From NCBI GenBank assembly GCA_003641465.1, contig QNAJ01000040.1:1-9855 (forward strand): 9,855 nt of DNA, read 5' to 3'. The DNA comes from Verrucomicrobiota bacterium (lineage in GTDB: Bacteria > Verrucomicrobiota > Kiritimatiellia > B70-G9). Made by a program: the position numbers and the translations under genes. This document shows positions 6,434 through 9,855 of this stretch, piece by piece. Each line of letters starts with the position of its first letter. The stretch's first letter is position 1. The notes beneath the pieces were generated by a model. The model saw only the letters and a list, made by a program, of their open reading frames with translations. It ran no database searches and had not been told where the DNA came from.

Positions 6434-7525
6434 CTATTTCTCACGCCGGGTCTTCAGCATACGCCTGAGTTTCTCAAGCGCCTGATCTTCGATCTGCTTG
6501 ATGCGTGCCCGGGTAAGGTTGAGTTCCCGGCCCGTTTCCTCCAGAGTCCTGCCCTCCATGAATCTCAAGTACATTATGTAGCGCATTCGGGCTGGAAGAC
6601 GGTCGATTGCATCCCAGACCTCCGCCCGCTGCGCGGCATCCGACGCATTCTCAATACTGCGGTCCTCAAGAACGTTGTACAGTGAAACGGTTTCGTCGCC
6701 ACTCACCGTTGCATCCAGCGAAAGAGGTTGCGCCGGTCGCTGCTCCCACTGTTTCAGCAGTTTGCGCAGGCGGCCGACATTTTGCGGCTGCTCCTCCATA
6801 AGGCGGGCGAGCTCCTCGTCATCGGGCGTTTTCTCCCCCCGTTCACGGAAGGAATCCATCACTCGTTTCAACGCCGCCATCTCGCTGGTCATCATGAGCG
6901 GCAGCGCCCCTGAGCGCACCATGTCACGGAAGTAGTTGAGCAGCCGGTTGCGCACCGCCCGCACCGCATAGGCATAGAAAGGGACTCCGCGGGTGTAGTC
7001 GAACTTGCGGATGGCATGTGAAAGAGCTTTGGCGCCTTCCTGCAGAAAATCCGCCAGCCACATCGGGCCGATCCAGAAAAAAGGCTTCACGCAGGCCACT
7101 ACCAGCCGCCGGTTGGCGATGAAAAGCTCTTCTTCCGCCGCTTCGATTTCGGACACCAGACGCCGGGCCTTGATAAGAGCCGCCCTTACCGCAGCAGTGT
7201 TACGGTACCGAGCCCGTGCCAGCTTTTGTATCTGGTAGCCGCACCAATGCATCTCCTTGAACAACTCGACCACATCCCGGTTGTCGAGCACATCCACCAC
7301 TCCGCGGTCAGTGAGAAAGCGGCCGATAGCCTGCAGGTCCGGGCCGATCTTCACGTAGGTGCGGCGCTGCCGGATGCGACGTGGACGATATCCCTTCTTC
7401 TTGAACTCCGGCAGAACCAGTACCTCAAACGGCAGCGCGTCCGCCAGTGTAATCAGCTCGTTCCGGTAACGGCGGCCGGCCGGGGTCAAGGTGGGATGAC
7501 CGCCGACTCTGTCAGAATGATCCAT
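6434..7525 (-). CDS. Divergent sigma-70 family RNA polymerase sigma factor
   Basis: This is a primary-type sigma relative that directs RNA polymerase to promoters. With the ATG at 7525-7523 it has 363 residues; ATG 7543 and GTG 7561 are alternatives. The frame stays open to 7735, but that part overlaps the preceding gene and does not look like protein. No strong Shine-Dalgarno settles the start. Region 1.2 is barely recognisable and is followed by an unusual segment around FKEMHWCGYQIQKLARARY. Region 2.1-2.2 is clear (NRRLVVACVKPF, DFLQEGAKALSHAIRKFDYTRG). Region 2.3-2.4 is YAVRAVRNRLLN (starts at codon 6970-6968) where RpoD has YATWWIRQAIT. Both tryptophans are gone, and the -10-contact Gln and Thr become Asn and Leu. 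Region 4.2 is conserved (TLEETGRELNLTRARIKQIE). It follows the fusion gene on the same strand with a gap of about 70 bp. The family is certain; which promoters it reads is unknown. Confidence 0.9.
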   Translation of the reverse strand: MDHSDRVGGHPTLTPAGRRYRNELITLADALPFEVLVLPEFKKKGYRPRRIRQRRTYVKIGPDLQAIGRFLTDRGVVDVLDNRDVVELFKEMHWCGYQIQKLARARYRNTAAVRAALIKARRLVSEIEAAEEELFIANRRLVVACVKPFFWIGPMWLADFLQEGAKALSHAIRKFDYTRGVPFYAYAVRAVRNRLLNYFRDMVRSGALPLMMTSEMAALKRVMDSFRERGEKTPDDEELARLMEEQPQNVGRLRKLLKQWEQRPAQPLSLDATVSGDETVSLYNVLEDRSIENASDAAQRAEVWDAIDRLPARMRYIMYLRFMEGRTLEETGRELNLTRARIKQIEDQALEKLRRMLKTRREK

Positions 7526-7565
7526 CGGTCCGTCTCGCTGCATCCCATCCGCGCCGTCCACCCCC

Positions 7566-7599
7566 GCACAAGTCTGCTGCCCATGCAAATCTCTGTCAA
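7566..7599 (-). promoter_or_regulatory. Possible promoter of the sigma gene at the end of the fusion gene
   Basis: A perfect TTGACA (7599-7594, minus strand) overlaps the TGA stop of the fusion gene. The best hexamer 17-18 bp downstream is only CAGACT/AGACTT, a poor -10. If used, it would uncouple sigma transcription from the fusion gene. A consensus -35 with a poor -10 fits the odd region 2 of the sigma factor encoded here, but it could be chance. Confidence 0.2.
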
Positions 7600-9545
7600 T
7601 GCAGCCGTGCCGCGCGGATCTCCTTCCCTGCGGTGAGGCAATACTCAGCCAATGCACGAAGCCCGGTTTGTCGGGCGGCTTGTTCAAGTATCTGCAGCGC
7701 TGGAAGGAAATAACGTCCGAAATGTTCCAGCCCACTCATCCGCGAAAGGCGGCCGAAAGCCCCCAGCGCCTGCGCCGTACGTTGTACCACCGCCCACCAG
7801 AATATTTCCTCACTCAAGGTCACCCTATCTACCCCGGCCATACTCAGATAGTAGTCCAGCAGCCGTGTCCGCACCGGCTGCGGCATCCGCACGTACGAAT
7901 CGCAGAGTAGAGCGGCCAGATCATAGGCCGCCGGGCCGGCCCGCATGCCCTGGAAGTCCAGTAGGAAAACTCTTCCATCGTCAGTGATCCGGATATTGCT
8001 GGACTGGAAATCGCGATGAATCAGTACCTGCGGGCACTGGAGGAGCACCCGGGAGGCCCGCGACAGCTCGCGGAACGCTGCGCTGCAAAGCGATGAGGAG
8101 GGAGTCCGCAGGCGCGACGCAAAGTTAACCCGGAAAAGTTCCCGCTCGGCTTGCAGTAGCCGCGCATTCAGCGGAGGATTGCGCGGCAGCCTGCAGCGCT
8201 GCAGCTTTTCCAGCCCATTCTGATGAAGCTTCACCATTTCATCCAATGCGCGGCGGTAGACAGCCTCCAGATCTCTCCAGACGACCGGTGTTTTTTTCAC
8301 CAAGTCCCGGAGGTCGCCTCCGGGGATATACTCCAGAAAGACTACTCTGTCCCGCGCACTGTGCCACAATACGCGGGGAACCGACACGCCCAGCGAACGG
8401 AGAAAGCGGCCATACTCTGCCAAATAGCAGTTCTCCCGGCGCGTGGCCTCGTAGCGCACCAGCATTACCTCTCTGCCCCGGTATACCAGCTTGAATAGTC
8501 GCCGATCTGATCCCCGCGGCGGATAGACCTGCGCGGCAGTATGCCCGATCTGCCATCCCCACCGGCGTAGGACCCCCACTTCGCGGGCCGTCAGCACGTC
8601 GCCCGCCGCGACCACCAGACCGCTGACGCGGCCGCTCACCACTGTTCCGGGTCCCACTAGAGCTTCGATCACTCGTGCTCCCTCCTCGATACGGCATCCT
8701 GCCATCAGCACTGAGTCCCGGATCTCCGCACCATTGACCCGCTGCGCCGATCCTGCAATAAGGATTTCAGGAACTACTTCGGAAACGCGAAACTTTCGTC
8801 CGTGCCGGGGCACCGCCCGCCGCGTGCGGGGTTCGGGCAGTTTCTGAGCCTCAAGATATGCTTCGAGGGTCCCCAGATCCGCCCACCGCAGGCTCCGAGG
8901 TGTGACTGCTCGGACGTTCCACCCGCTACCCATAGCACGCTCAAGAACAGTCACCAGCGACTCATACTGCGGAGGCTGGCTTACGAATTGCAGGATCTCC
9001 GGCGCGGCAAGGTAAACTCCCGTGAATGTCGCCGCCCGCGGGTCGGTGGGGGCCTCATTGCGGAACGAGCGCACATATCCCTGCGCATCCAGCAGCATGG
9101 TGCGCGGTCCCCGGCGCCGGGTTGCCAGTAGTACCACCACGCAATCATCTGTGAGAGCCTCTCTCAGCTTGCGAGGCGAAACCTGAACCATGATATCCCC
9201 GTTTACCACCCAGAAGAGGCCGCCGTGTAACAGCCAGGCGGCACCCGCCAGCGCGCCCCCCGTTCCCAGAATCCGCGGCTCGAAGTTCACGTTCACGTGC
9301 ATGCCGTAGTGGTACATCCGGCAGACTGCGGCAATAATCAGTTCAGCGCGATGATGGCAATTGATCACCACTTCCCGTACACCCCAGCCGGCCAACATCT
9401 CCAGATGGCGTTGCAGTATCGGACGGCCCCACAGCGGAAGCAGCGGCTTGGGGATGTACCGGCTCAGTGGGCTCATGCGCACACCGAACCCTGCGGCAAG
9501 GATCATTGCCCGGCGCGGAGGCTGTCTTTCCTCCCTTACTGCCAT
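7596..9545 (-). CDS. Bifunctional sugar-1-phosphate nucleotidyltransferase / sugar kinase fusion (MurU-like plus AmgK-like)
   Basis: The 649-residue protein joins two enzymes. The N-terminal part (about 13-235) is a nucleotidyltransferase (COG1208/MurU type). It has the signature MILAAGFGVRMSPLS, PKPLLPLWGRPIL, GTGGAL (94-99), metal Asp117 in VVNGDI and probable second metal Asp223 in WADLGT. Residues about 250-315 look like a degenerate left-handed beta-helix. The C-terminal part (about 335-600) is an aminoglycoside-phosphotransferase-fold kinase. It has catalytic H510-R-D512-FQSSN517 and D530 in LLDFQGMRAG, then YDLAALLCDSYV, which resembles AmgK. In Pseudomonas, AmgK and MurU are separate proteins that turn MurNAc or GlcNAc into UDP-sugars; here one chain could do both steps. 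Substrate identity is inference: heptose or hexose salvage is possible. Start ATG 9545 lacks a clear Shine-Dalgarno; ATG 9506, at the homology start, is the alternative. It is probably upstream of the sigma gene in one transcript. Confidence 0.88.
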   Translation of the reverse strand: MAVREERQPPRRAMILAAGFGVRMSPLSRYIPKPLLPLWGRPILQRHLEMLAGWGVREVVINCHHRAELIIAAVCRMYHYGMHVNVNFEPRILGTGGALAGAAWLLHGGLFWVVNGDIMVQVSPRKLREALTDDCVVVLLATRRRGPRTMLLDAQGYVRSFRNEAPTDPRAATFTGVYLAAPEILQFVSQPPQYESLVTVLERAMGSGWNVRAVTPRSLRWADLGTLEAYLEAQKLPEPRTRRAVPRHGRKFRVSEVVPEILIAGSAQRVNGAEIRDSVLMAGCRIEEGARVIEALVGPGTVVSGRVSGLVVAAGDVLTAREVGVLRRWGWQIGHTAAQVYPPRGSDRRLFKLVYRGREVMLVRYEATRRENCYLAEYGRFLRSLGVSVPRVLWHSARDRVVFLEYIPGGDLRDLVKKTPVVWRDLEAVYRRALDEMVKLHQNGLEKLQRCRLPRNPPLNARLLQAERELFRVNFASRLRTPSSSLCSAAFRELSRASRVLLQCPQVLIHRDFQSSNIRITDDGRVFLLDFQGMRAGPAAYDLAALLCDSYVRMPQPVRTRLLDYYLSMAGVDRVTLSEEIFWWAVVQRTAQALGAFGRLSRMSGLEHFGRYFLPALQILEQAARQTGLRALAEYCLTAGKEIRAARLH

Positions 9546-9556
9546 GCGAGGCCGAG

Positions 9557-9562
9557 TTTATC
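9557..9562 (-). promoter_or_regulatory. Possible extended -10 element of the fusion gene
   Basis: On the minus strand TGTGATAAA contains GATAAA (9562-9557) preceded by TGT, an extended -10 pattern. It ends 11 bases before the ATG at 9545, which would leave a leader of only about 5 bases. No good -35 is seen at the usual distance. It lies just downstream of a minus-strand terminator. Confidence 0.3.
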
Positions 9563-9575
9563 ACAGAGCCCTGGC

Positions 9576-9600
9576 AAGAAAACCCCGGAACCCGCGGGGT
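9576..9600 (-). terminator. Intrinsic terminator upstream of the fusion gene
   Basis: On the minus strand ACCCCG (9600-9595) pairs perfectly with CGGGGT (9587-9582) around a 7-base loop, followed by TTTCTT (9581-9576). It would stop transcripts entering from the right before the fusion gene. The plus strand shows no T-tract after the same stem, so it acts in one direction. The gene it serves would lie beyond the window, or it may act as an attenuator. Confidence 0.5.
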
Positions 9601-9855
9601 CAGGCCTTGATTAGTGATTATGAGCAGTTGCTTGGCTGCCAAGGTATCGGTGGCCGGGTGGCTGGCTGTCGGTGGGTCGCTGCCGGGAGAACGCCTTCTT
9701 CGCCATTCCTCCTTTGCATCCTCTGCGAGTCCCACTCCATCGTTTCCTCTAGCTCCTTCCTTTGCGTGCTCTGCGTTCTTTGCGAGAAGAAAAAGAGCGC
9801 CGCCTGCGCTGAAGAGGGGCAAACCATCCAGCGGCGGAATAAATCATAGAGCGGC
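9601..9855. other. Non-coding right end
   Basis: I see no credible gene. Open frames here on both strands have compositions set by the 9-bp repeat (runs of Leu-Cys or of Gln-Arg/Ala-Lys), not by a protein family. A G/T-rich stretch at about 9644-9678 repeats GGTGG and TGGCTGG-like words. The rest is the repeat block at 9712-9786 and an unremarkable tail. Confidence 0.5.
9712..9786. repeat. Interrupted tandem repeat of a 9-bp unit (CTYTGCRNN)
   Basis: Two units (CTTTGCATC, CTCTGCGAG at 9712-9729) and three units (CTTTGCGTG, CTCTGCGTT, CTTTGCGAG at 9760-9786) follow one pattern. The two blocks start 48 bp apart. Because the unit is 9 bp, any frame through it encodes a three-residue period, such as LCxLC on the plus strand. 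Similar intergenic C/T-rich TTTGCG repeats are common in genomes of several uncultured and PVC lineages and are often misannotated as proteins; that comparison is from general knowledge. Confidence 0.65.

Noticed and set aside
7526..7735. N-terminal extension of the sigma factor to the ATG at 7735
   Set aside because: It would overlap the fusion gene by 140 bp, and the residues look like out-of-frame sequence without sigma features.
9343..9822. Frames of about 160 codons on both strands at the right end
   Set aside because: Their residue patterns come from the 9-bp repeat and from antisense of the fusion gene; no family resemblance.

Overview
The window is a GC-rich bacterial chromosome segment of housekeeping genes with no mobile element, phage gene or CRISPR array. 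The adenosylcobalamin-dependent ribonucleotide reductase, the divergent RpoD-like sigma factor, the style of DnaE and an intergenic 9-bp repeat seen in many uncultured lineages suggest an environmental bacterium. The PVC group (Kiritimatiellota, Lentisphaerota or relatives) is my low-confidence guess, from general recollection of protein style and not from any search.

Left part (+ strand): the 3' two thirds of dnaE (replicative DNA polymerase III alpha) runs in from the left edge and ends at 2277. A 388-bp gap follows. Its first part holds several inverted repeats and ends in a hairpin plus T-tract that could terminate dnaE transcripts. Its last part holds a good candidate promoter with two NrdR-box-like operators whose centres are exactly 42 bp apart. 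The complete nrdJ gene (2666-5560) follows a strong ribosome binding site.

Middle: a complete tRNA-Leu(GAG) gene with encoded CCA lies on the minus strand (5607-5694). It is divergent from rdgB (5795-6406, + strand), the dITP/XTP house-cleaning pyrophosphatase. dnaE, nrdJ and rdgB thus place DNA synthesis, dNTP supply and dNTP-pool sanitation side by side.

Right part (- strand): an unusual sigma-70 family factor (about 6434-7525) lies downstream of a 649-residue two-enzyme fusion (7596-9545). The fusion has an N-terminal MurU-like sugar-1-phosphate nucleotidyltransferase, a hexapeptide-repeat-like middle, and a C-terminal AmgK-like sugar kinase. It could phosphorylate a salvaged amino sugar at C1 and convert it to a nucleotide sugar. 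The sigma factor keeps the -35 recognition helix of region 4 but has lost the paired tryptophans and the -10-reading residues of region 2.

Right end: 9546-9855 has no credible gene. It holds a minus-strand terminator, a possible promoter for the fusion gene and a block of 9-bp repeats. The points most worth follow-up are the kinase-nucleotidyltransferase fusion, the diverged sigma factor and the NrdR operator pair.
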